Source: Euryarchaeota archaeon UBA242 (lineage in GTDB: Archaea > Thermoplasmatota > Poseidoniia > Poseidoniales > Poseidoniaceae). Taken from it: a stretch of DNA of 36,474 bases. The position numbers were made by a program, and so were the translations under genes. The stretch lies in contig DAJY01000064.1 in assembly GCA_002499015.1 (NCBI GenBank), forward strand, positions 1 through 36,474. The letters are read 5' to 3'. Below, in pieces: positions 24,263 through 31,854 of the stretch (position 1 is the first letter of the stretch; each line of letters opens with the position of its first letter). A model generated the notes under the pieces. That model made no database searches and was not told the DNA's origin. It worked only from the letters and a program-made list of their open reading frames with translations.

Positions 24263-24331
24263 TGTAGCTCAGTCAGGTAGAGCGTCGGACTTTTAATCCG
24301 ATGGTCGCGGGTTCGAACCCCGTCAGGCCCG
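24258..24331 (+). tRNA. tRNA-Lys (anticodon UUU)
   Basis: A 74-base cloverleaf can be drawn. The acceptor stem pairs GGGCCTG (24258-24264) with CAGGCCC (24324-24330), with discriminator G at 24331. The D arm has GCTC...GAGC. The anticodon stem TCGGA/TCCGA encloses CTTTTAA, giving anticodon TTT at 24292-24294. The T arm has GCGGG-TTCGAAC-CCCGT. No intron and no encoded CCA follow. The gene lies about 50 bases before rpoH in the same direction, so it may share a transcript with the RNA polymerase genes. Confidence 0.97.
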
Positions 24332-24379
24332 CCTGAAAGGGTGGCAGGCACGAGTGAAAACAGGGTATGGGGACTTGAC

Positions 24380-25030
24380 ATGGTAGTAAAGAGCGCAACA
24401 AAAAAGCGATTAATGGAACTGGGAGTCTCCGAAGAGTTTGCCCACAAGTTAGCAACCGACAGAAATATGACCGATATCAAGGGTCTATCTTCTGATGAGA
24501 TTACTGCAATTCTAGGCGTTTCCAAAGATTCTGAGCAATTTACCAATGTAATGTCTGTTATAGCAGAACAAGGTTCTCGGCGCAGGGCAGCAAAGAAGAG
24601 CAAGAAAATTACAATCCGTGCAAAGACAGTAGATGATTTCGACCGACCAGAAATTACTTGTAGATTCAATGCATTGAATCACATATTAGTGCCGCACCAA
24701 GAATTAGTCGGCAAAGCAAATATCTCAGCTGAGGAACAATTCGCAATAGAAAGCGAACACCTGGCACCTTGGAATATCGTTGTAAAGGACGAGGAAACTG
24801 ATTTGCCTCGTCTAGCAAAGGAACTTCTTCCAAAGATTTTGATTTCCGACCCTGCTGTTCAAGCGATTAAAGAAACCGCTGAAATTGAAGACATGGCCGA
24901 CTTAGCTGCTGATGCAGACTATACACCTCTTCCTGCTGGTTGGATTGCCGACCGCATTATCAAAGTTGTTCGCCGATCCCCGTCGGCTGGCAAGTCTGTT
25001 GCATACCGTCTAATCGTAGAAGGTAACTGA
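24380..25030 (+). CDS. rpoH: RNA polymerase subunit H (RpoH/Rpb5 C-terminal type) with extra N-terminal domain
   Basis: 216 residues, against about 80 for usual archaeal RpoH. The Rpb5-like core is at 98-162 (NALNHILVPHQELV, then LPKILISDPAVQAI) and 188-214 (GWIADRIIKVVRRSPSAGKSVAYRLIVEG). An insertion of about 22 residues, Asp/Ala-rich, separates the two parts. Residues 1-65 form an additional helical domain beginning MVVKSATKKRLMELG that is also found at the start of RpoA'' (31854). Residues 67-80 are a basic linker. Subunit H sits at the jaw of RNA polymerase near downstream DNA. ATG 24380 is chosen because the paralogous domain in RpoA'' starts with the same residues; a GTG at 24341 is in frame. 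It is the first protein gene of the RNA polymerase operon. Confidence 0.92.
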   Translation: MVVKSATKKRLMELGVSEEFAHKLATDRNMTDIKGLSSDEITAILGVSKDSEQFTNVMSVIAEQGSRRRAAKKSKKITIRAKTVDDFDRPEITCRFNALNHILVPHQELVGKANISAEEQFAIESEHLAPWNIVVKDEETDLPRLAKELLPKILISDPAVQAIKETAEIEDMADLAADADYTPLPAGWIADRIIKVVRRSPSAGKSVAYRLIVEGN

Positions 25031-25039
25031 GGGGAGGTG
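25031..25039 (+). promoter_or_regulatory. Strong ribosome binding site GGGGAGGTG for rpoB
   Basis: GGGGAGGTG begins directly after the rpoH stop and ends six bases before ATG 25046. The in-frame GTG at 25037 is part of this site, so the ATG is the start. Confidence 0.85.
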
Positions 25040-25045
25040 TCTATT

Positions 25046-28000
25046 ATGCAAGAAATAATTCAATCATTTTTTAAAGAGCGCAGTTTAGTAAATCATCAAT
25101 TGGCGTCATATAACGACTGTATTCCAGCGGGAGACAGTACTATCTCACGTATGGAGAAAATCATCCGTAATATCCGCGTCGGAACCGACGAGGAAATAGA
25201 CGATGATGAAGGTGGATACATCAAACTCGACGTAGTTGACCAAGAAATAGTTATTCGTTTGAAAGACATCAAACTTGGAAAGCCAACAATCCGTGAAGCT
25301 AATGGTGCAAATATGGAGTCTACTCCAATGGAATGCCGTTTGAGGAAGTTGACATACATGTCTCCTGTTTCAATTAATTTCCAAATATACCGCAGTGGGA
25401 TACCATCTCCACTTGAAGAAAGTGTTCAAGTTGGTAGCATGCCTATAATGATCCGTTCTCGCAGATGTAATCTACATCCAGAGCATATCATCAGTGATAG
25501 AGTACTAGACCCTACAACTTCTATCGAAGATGCTGACTTGTGGAAGGACTTGTTGCGCAAGAAAGGAGAAGACCCACTAGACCCTGGTGGCTATTTCATT
25601 ATCAACGGAACAGAACGTGTTCTAATCTCAATGGAAGACTTAGCACCTAACAGAGTTACAGTTGAAATCAATAAGCGTTCAGTAAAGAAGACTGAAGTTG
25701 CTAAGATTTTCTCACAGAAAGATGGTATGAGAAAGCCATTGACTGTTGAAAAGCGCCGTGATGGGATGTTGATGGTTAAGATTAGCACAGTAGGAACAAC
25801 ACCAATTCCTGTAGTAATGCTAATGCGCGCACTTGGAATTGAAAATGACCAAGAAGTGTTCCAAGCTATCGCAGGTCCAACAGAGACTTTCAAGTATATC
25901 GTTGCAAATATCAACGAAGTAAACGACAATGAAGAGTATGCGGTCAACAATACCTTGGAATCACATGAATGGCTTCAGAAGAAATTCGCTGCAGGTCAAC
26001 AACGCGAATACCGAGAGGCACGTGTTAACCAACTATTGGATAGAGAACTTCTTCCTCACTTGGGCGACCAAACAGAAGATCGTAAGAAGAAGGCTATCTT
26101 CCTTGGAAGAATCGTTCGTCAAGTGTTAGAAATGGCAATGACCGACCGTGAACCAAACGACAAGGACCACTATGCAAACAAGCGTGTTCGTCTCGCAGGT
26201 GACTTGATTGAAGATCTATTCCGTGTCTCATCTGGGCAACTTGCTCGTGACTTAAAGTATCAACTTGAGCGCCATCACAACCGCAAGCGAGAGTTAAAGA
26301 TCACATCTTGCCTTCGTCCAGATGTTCTAACTTCAAAGATCATGCACGCATTGGCTACAGGAAACTGGGTAGGCGGACGTTCTGGTGTTTCACAACTTCT
26401 AGACCGTACAACATACCTAGCAGCACTATCCCACATGCGCCGTGTAACTTCTCCACTAGTTCGCAGCCAACCTCACTTTGAAGCACGTGACCTGCACCCA
26501 ACACAATGGGGCCGCTTATGTCCAAATGAGACTCCTGAAGGTCAAAACTGTGGTTTGGTAAAGAACGCAGCTCAAATGATTGATATCTCAGAAAATATTG
26601 ATGAGACCGAAGTACGTGAGCGTCTTGATGAACTCGATGTTGTTCAACCTGATGACTGGACCAGCGGTGACCGAATTCACGTAAATGGTGACATTTATGG
26701 CGTGCACAAGCGTGGTGCACACTTGGTTAAACACTTCAAATCAGCTCGTCGTCGTGGTGTTATTCCAGCAGAAGTATCAATTAGATTTGATAAAGAAAAT
26801 AATGATATTTTCATCAATACTGACAAAGGCCGTATTCTAAGACCTCTGTTAATTCTATATGATGGTACACCGCGTTTAACTAATGACCACTTGGAATCTC
26901 TCCGCACAGGTAAGATGTCATTCAAGGAATTGGTTAACGAAGGAATCGTTGAATGGGTTGACGCAGAGGAAGAAGAGGATTTGTATATTGCACCTCAACC
27001 ATTTATCACTCCAGAAATGGTTGAAGATGGCCCACTAAAGGGGAGATTGGTTACCAATGAAGAAATCAAGTGGATTAATCTCGGAATTCCTGGCTCGAAC
27101 GAAGCAGAATTACTCGCTCGTGTTCGCATGCCAAACGGTTCATGGGAAGAAGCAACTTTGAAGGTACCATTGTTGTATACTGAAGAACACACCCACGTTG
27201 AAATTGATCCACAATTGATTCATGGAGTATGTGCTTCATTGATTCCTTACCCAGAACACAACTCAACACCTCGTGTTACTGGTGGAACTGCAATGGTTAA
27301 GCAATCTCTAGGACTTCCTAGCTCTAACTACCGTCTACGCCCAGACACTCGTGCGCATATTCTGCACTACCCTCATCGTTCAATTACACGTACACGTGCA
27401 ATGACAACAACAAATTTCGACGACCGCCCAGGTGGTCAAAACTATATTGTCGCGATTATGTCTCTTCATGGATACAACATGCAAGACGCTGTTATCATGA
27501 ACAAGGGTTCTGTAGACCGTGCTCTAGGACGTTCAACATTTAACAGAACTTACAATGCTGAACGAAGAAGGTTCCCAGGTGGTCAAGAAGAATTGATTGA
27601 GAGGCCAGGTTCATCTTTACAAGAAGTAAAGGGAATGAAGTCGCCTGAAGCATATAATCATCTAGAAGATGATGGTTTGCCTATGCCTGAAATTGAATTA
27701 TCAGGTGGCGATGTCCTTGTTGGTAAGACCAGCCCTCCTAGATTCTTAGAAGAATCAACTGGTGGCGCATTCCTTACTGCTCAAGAGCGTAGAGAATCCT
27801 CTATGCTAGTTCGTCATGGCGAGAAAGGTTGGGTCGACAACGTATATGTTACTGAATCTCTTGACTCTGGTCGACTGGTTCGTGTAATGGTTCGTAGCCA
27901 AAAGATTCCTGAAGTCGGTGACAAGTTTGCAAGTCGTCACGGACAGAAAGGAGTTATTGGTCGTCTTGTAGAATCTGAAGATATGCCATTCACAGTTGAT

Positions 28001-28654
28001 GGTGTAGTCCCAGATCTAATCATAAACCCGCACGCTATTCCGTCACGAATGACAGTTGCTCACGTATTGGAAATGATTGGTGGCAAGGTTGGTGCTATGG
28101 AAGGACGCCGTGTTGACGGTACTGCTTTCCGTGGAGAAAAAGAGTCCAGCCTACGTGATGGATTAATCCGCAATGGTCTAAACCACACCGGCCGTGAATT
28201 GATGATCAATGGAGAAACAGGGGAAGAATACCCTGCTGATATCTTCGTAGGTTGTATTTTCTACCAACGCCTTCACCATCTTGTATCTTCCAAGATACAC
28301 GCACGTTCTCGTGGCCGTGTTCAAATTCTAACACGTCAGCCGACCGAAGGTCGTGCTCGTCAAGGAGGTCTGCGATTTGGTGAGATGGAACGTGATTGTT
28401 TGATTGCACACGGTGCTTCAATGGTTATCAAAGACCGTCTACTCGATGAATCTGATGGTATTGAGATGTATGTATGTGCCGAATCCGGTCACATCGCTTG
28501 GTACGATCCAAAACGTAGAACATACGTCAGCCCTATACATGGTGATGGAGCTGAAGTTTACAAAGTACAAACATCATATGCATTCAAGCTGCTACTAGAC
28601 GAAATGAAGAGTTTAGGTGTGGCCATGCGTCTCGAACTGGAGGACCAAAGATGA
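25046..28654 (+). CDS. rpoB: DNA-directed RNA polymerase subunit B (unsplit)
   Basis: 1202 residues. This is the second-largest catalytic subunit as one chain, unlike the B'/B'' split in many methanogens. Family landmarks in order are FFKERSLVNHQLASYND, GGYFIINGTERVLISMEDLAPNR, HPTQWGRLCPNETPEGQNCGL, GYNMQDAVIMNKGSVDRALGR, GDKFASRHGQKGVIG (lysines of the active-centre region), INPHAIPSRMT and GGLRFGEMERDCLIAHGAS. Near the C-terminus the usual four-Cys zinc site is reduced: Cys1144 remains, Ser stands at 1147 and 1162, and His is at 1165. It overlaps rpoA1 by four bases (ATGA). Confidence 0.98.
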   Translation: MQEIIQSFFKERSLVNHQLASYNDCIPAGDSTISRMEKIIRNIRVGTDEEIDDDEGGYIKLDVVDQEIVIRLKDIKLGKPTIREANGANMESTPMECRLRKLTYMSPVSINFQIYRSGIPSPLEESVQVGSMPIMIRSRRCNLHPEHIISDRVLDPTTSIEDADLWKDLLRKKGEDPLDPGGYFIINGTERVLISMEDLAPNRVTVEINKRSVKKTEVAKIFSQKDGMRKPLTVEKRRDGMLMVKISTVGTTPIPVVMLMRALGIENDQEVFQAIAGPTETFKYIVANINEVNDNEEYAVNNTLESHEWLQKKFAAGQQREYREARVNQLLDRELLPHLGDQTEDRKKKAIFLGRIVRQVLEMAMTDREPNDKDHYANKRVRLAGDLIEDLFRVSSGQLARDLKYQLERHHNRKRELKITSCLRPDVLTSKIMHALATGNWVGGRSGVSQLLDRTTYLAALSHMRRVTSPLVRSQPHFEARDLHPTQWGRLCPNETPEGQNCGLVKNAAQMIDISENIDETEVRERLDELDVVQPDDWTSGDRIHVNGDIYGVHKRGAHLVKHFKSARRRGVIPAEVSIRFDKENNDIFINTDKGRILRPLLILYDGTPRLTNDHLESLRTGKMSFKELVNEGIVEWVDAEEEEDLYIAPQPFITPEMVEDGPLKGRLVTNEEIKWINLGIPGSNEAELLARVRMPNGSWEEATLKVPLLYTEEHTHVEIDPQLIHGVCASLIPYPEHNSTPRVTGGTAMVKQSLGLPSSNYRLRPDTRAHILHYPHRSITRTRAMTTTNFDDRPGGQNYIVAIMSLHGYNMQDAVIMNKGSVDRALGRSTFNRTYNAERRRFPGGQEELIERPGSSLQEVKGMKSPEAYNHLEDDGLPMPEIELSGGDVLVGKTSPPRFLEESTGGAFLTAQERRESSMLVRHGEKGWVDNVYVTESLDSGRLVRVMVRSQKIPEVGDKFASRHGQKGVIGRLVESEDMPFTVDGVVPDLIINPHAIPSRMTVAHVLEMIGGKVGAMEGRRVDGTAFRGEKESSLRDGLIRNGLNHTGRELMINGETGEEYPADIFVGCIFYQRLHHLVSSKIHARSRGRVQILTRQPTEGRARQGGLRFGEMERDCLIAHGASMVIKDRLLDESDGIEMYVCAESGHIAWYDPKRRTYVSPIHGDGAEVYKVQTSYAFKLLLDEMKSLGVAMRLELEDQR

Positions 28655-31600
28655 GCCAAAATAGTATAATGATACCTAAGCGAATCTCATTGATTCGCTT
28701 CGGACTAATGGACCCGAATGAAATACGCAAGATGTCTGCTGTTGAGGTCAAGACCGCTGATACATACAAGGACGATGGACACGCATACAAGCAAGGTTTG
28801 ATGGATCCGCATATGGGTGTAATCGAACCAGGTTTACTTTGTCCAACTGACAACTGTAAGTATGATGAATCACCTGGTCACTTTGGACACATTCAACTTG
28901 AATTACCAGTAATTCACATCGGTTTCGTGAACTTGATTAAGACCGCTTTAAAGTCTACATGTAATAATTGTAACAAGATTTTACTGCATGATGAAGCAGG
29001 TACTTCCCCAACCAATGTAGAGCATTCTGAGCAAGATTATTACCGCTCAAGAATTCGTGATATAATCACTAAGCACGGTGTCGGTTCAACTGAATTCACA
29101 AAGATTATCAAGGAAGTTGAGAAGGTAACTTCTGGTGTAAAGAGAAAGCAATGTATGCACTGTGATGACTTACAAGGCAAGATTATGCTTGACAAGCCAA
29201 CAACTTTCAAAGAGAGAATTGACAATGCAGGTACTGGTAAGGAAACTGAGAGGAAACTCAACCCGAGAGATGTCAGAGAATGGCTTCGTGGTATTCCTTC
29301 CGAGCACCTAATTTTTATTGGTATGGATAAGCTAAACCGTCCTGAATGGATAGTTCTCAAGGCTTTACCAGTTCCTCCAATCACCGTTCGCCCATCCATT
29401 ACGTTGGATAGTGGTGACCGTTCAGAAGACGATTTAACGCACAAGTTAGTCGATGTATTGAGAATCAATCAACGTCTAAGAGAAAACCGTGATACTGGTG
29501 CTCCGCAACTGATCGTTGAAGATTTGTGGGAACTTCTACAATACCATATTACTACCTATTTCGATAACCAAACAGCGGGAATTCCTCCTGCACGTCATCG
29601 TTCAGGTCGTACACTGAAGACTCTAACACAACGTTTGAAGGGTAAAGAAGGACGATTCCGTTCTAACCTATCCGGTAAGCGTGTTAACTTCTGTGCACGT
29701 TCAGTAATCTCACCAGACCCGTACCTAAGTGTTAACGAAGTTGGTGTCCCATTAGTAACTGCTAAGGAATTAACAGTTCCAATCCGTGTAACTACAAGAA
29801 ACAAGGAGCAAATGCGACATATGATTCTTCGTGGTCCTGATGTACATCCTGGTGTCAACTACATTATTCGTGGTGACGGTCGCCGTGTTCGTATCAATCA
29901 ACGCAGCCGCCTAATCAATGCTGGATATCGTTGTGGAAACCCAGAATGCCGTGAGAGCGGAGCAGAAAATACTATGCGCCCAGACCTTCATTCTGTACTT
30001 CATGCACCGAACTTCCTTCCAGGTCTAGTAATTCGTAAGGAAACCTCTCTTGGAATCGATGGTTCAATCGCTGAAGAAAAATATGTGGTTGATGATGAAG
30101 CAACTATCGCAAACCTTCGTGGTGAAGATAGTGATGGATATCCTCTTGCAGAAGATGACCCACGTGCAGTTCTTCACCACCGTTGGAAGTGGGAATTAGC
30201 ACAATCTGATAAGGTACATCCAGAACCAATTCCAGATAGCCTAAGCATTTCTTGTCCACACTGTGGAAGTCCAGAAGATGAATGGGGAGACCGAACATTT
30301 GTTGAAGATCGTTTGTCAACCGTTGATAGAAACGGCAACCCGAAGCCAGGTCTTTTGGTTGAACGTCACTTAGTTGATGGCGATGTGGTAATTTTCAACC
30401 GTCAACCTTCTCTTCACAGAATGTCTATGATGGTACACGAAGTTCGTGTAATGGAAGGTCATACTTTCCGTTTCAACTTAGCGGTTTGTACGCCATATAA
30501 CGCTGATTTTGATGGTGACGAAATGAACTTGCATATTATCCAATCTGAAGAGGCTCGAGCTGAAGCTAATATTTTGATGAGAGTACAAGAGCACATCCTA
30601 ACACCTCGTTATGGTGGAGCGGTTATCGGTGGAATACACGATCACATCTCCGGTGCTTATCTTTTGACACGCCCAGGTACCCTTATTTCCTTTAAGCATG
30701 GACTTGAGATGCTTGGTAATATTGACTGGACAGGGGAACTACCTGAGATTGTCAAGGATGAAAATGGTAATGATGCTTTCCGTGGAACGGATATCATTTC
30801 ATTGATTATTCCAGATGACATCAATATTCGATTCCGTAGTCGTTCTAATGACGATGTTATAATCAAAGATGGAAAAGTCACTGGAACTCTTGATAAGCGT
30901 GCTATCGGTGCTGAAGACGGACGCCTACTGGACCAAATTGTCCAAACAAAGGGGCCTGAATTAGGTGCTAAGTTCTTGGACGATTTCACACGATTAACAA
31001 TTGCAGCTTGTACATCTCTTGGATTTACAACTGGTATTGACGATGAAGATTTGAGTGCTGAGGCATTAAGCGGTATTGAGCAAGCGAATGAAGATGCGCG
31101 TCAATTAGTTAACGCAGAACTTGAAAAGTTTGGTAAGGATGGAAAGAATTACGAAACCAGACCTGGTCGTACAACTCGTGAAACTCTAGAAGAGAATATC
31201 ATGGTAATGTTGGATGAAGGTAAGCAGGCTGCTGGAGATATTGCAAAGAATGAATTAAATCAATCCGGTTCTACAAATGCTGCGGTTAACATGGCTATTT
31301 CTGGTGCGCGTGGTTCTATGGACAACTTGACAATGATGGCAGGTTCTATCGGTCAAGCAAAGGTTCGTGGTAAGCGTCTAGAACGTGGATACCTAGACCG
31401 TGTTCTTCCTCACTTCGAACGTGGAGGTCGAGGTGCTAGTGAAAGAGGTTTCATCGATTCTTCTTTCAAGCGTGGATTAAGGCCAACAGAGTTTTTCATG
31501 CTCTCTGTTTCCGGTCGTGAATCACTGGTAGATACAGCGGTTCGTACATCTAAGTCTGGATATATGCAACGCCGTTTGATTAGCGCAATGGATGACTTGA

Positions 31601-31854
31601 AGGTTACTAGCGATAATATGTTCTCTGTACGTAATACTGCAAATCGTATTATTCAATTCTCGTATGGTGAAGATGGTATTGACCCTTCAAGAGGTGTTCA
31701 CGGTTCTGCGTTCAACATCGATGTAATTGTTGATGATGCACTTGGAACTGAAGGAAAAACTATCATTGAGAGAGAATCGTTTGAACATGAAGTAGCAGAA
31801 GACGATCTTGGTGCATGGGAAGATGAATCTGAGTATGATGGAGATGAGAGCTGA
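28651..31854 (+). CDS. rpoA1: DNA-directed RNA polymerase subunit A' with long insertion
   Basis: 1067 residues, longer than the ~880-900 usual in archaea. It holds the catalytic NADFDGDEMN at 617-626, whose three Asp residues bind Mg. The N-terminal zinc motif is CPTDNCKYDESPGHFGH (64-80), with Ser74 where a Cys is usual. A second Cys set, Cys104/107 and Cys168/171, is intact. Between VRINQRSRL (413-421) and VERHLVDGDVVIFNRQPSLHR (570-590) lies an insertion of about 130 residues with CGNPEC (428-433) and CPHC (535-538), possibly a zinc ribbon. The bridge-helix start at 946-958 reads TEFFMLSVSGRES. The C-terminal ~25 residues are acidic. A GGAGG site lies seven bases before the ATG inside rpoB. 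Confidence 0.97.
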   Translation: MSQNSIMIPKRISLIRFGLMDPNEIRKMSAVEVKTADTYKDDGHAYKQGLMDPHMGVIEPGLLCPTDNCKYDESPGHFGHIQLELPVIHIGFVNLIKTALKSTCNNCNKILLHDEAGTSPTNVEHSEQDYYRSRIRDIITKHGVGSTEFTKIIKEVEKVTSGVKRKQCMHCDDLQGKIMLDKPTTFKERIDNAGTGKETERKLNPRDVREWLRGIPSEHLIFIGMDKLNRPEWIVLKALPVPPITVRPSITLDSGDRSEDDLTHKLVDVLRINQRLRENRDTGAPQLIVEDLWELLQYHITTYFDNQTAGIPPARHRSGRTLKTLTQRLKGKEGRFRSNLSGKRVNFCARSVISPDPYLSVNEVGVPLVTAKELTVPIRVTTRNKEQMRHMILRGPDVHPGVNYIIRGDGRRVRINQRSRLINAGYRCGNPECRESGAENTMRPDLHSVLHAPNFLPGLVIRKETSLGIDGSIAEEKYVVDDEATIANLRGEDSDGYPLAEDDPRAVLHHRWKWELAQSDKVHPEPIPDSLSISCPHCGSPEDEWGDRTFVEDRLSTVDRNGNPKPGLLVERHLVDGDVVIFNRQPSLHRMSMMVHEVRVMEGHTFRFNLAVCTPYNADFDGDEMNLHIIQSEEARAEANILMRVQEHILTPRYGGAVIGGIHDHISGAYLLTRPGTLISFKHGLEMLGNIDWTGELPEIVKDENGNDAFRGTDIISLIIPDDINIRFRSRSNDDVIIKDGKVTGTLDKRAIGAEDGRLLDQIVQTKGPELGAKFLDDFTRLTIAACTSLGFTTGIDDEDLSAEALSGIEQANEDARQLVNAELEKFGKDGKNYETRPGRTTRETLEENIMVMLDEGKQAAGDIAKNELNQSGSTNAAVNMAISGARGSMDNLTMMAGSIGQAKVRGKRLERGYLDRVLPHFERGGRGASERGFIDSSFKRGLRPTEFFMLSVSGRESLVDTAVRTSKSGYMQRRLISAMDDLKVTSDNMFSVRNTANRIIQFSYGEDGIDPSRGVHGSAFNIDVIVDDALGTEGKTIIERESFEHEVAEDDLGAWEDESEYDGDES

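Noticed and set aside
24341..24379. Extended rpoH start at GTG 24341
   Set aside because: The homologous domain in RpoA'' starts exactly at MVVKSATKK, and the extra segment falls in the tRNA 3' trailer.
31486..31530. Loss of the RNA polymerase trigger-loop histidine in RpoA'
   Set aside because: The changed His in EFFMLSVSGRE belongs to the start of the bridge helix. The trigger-loop His is in RpoA'' (TLRTFHYAG, His202) and is intact.
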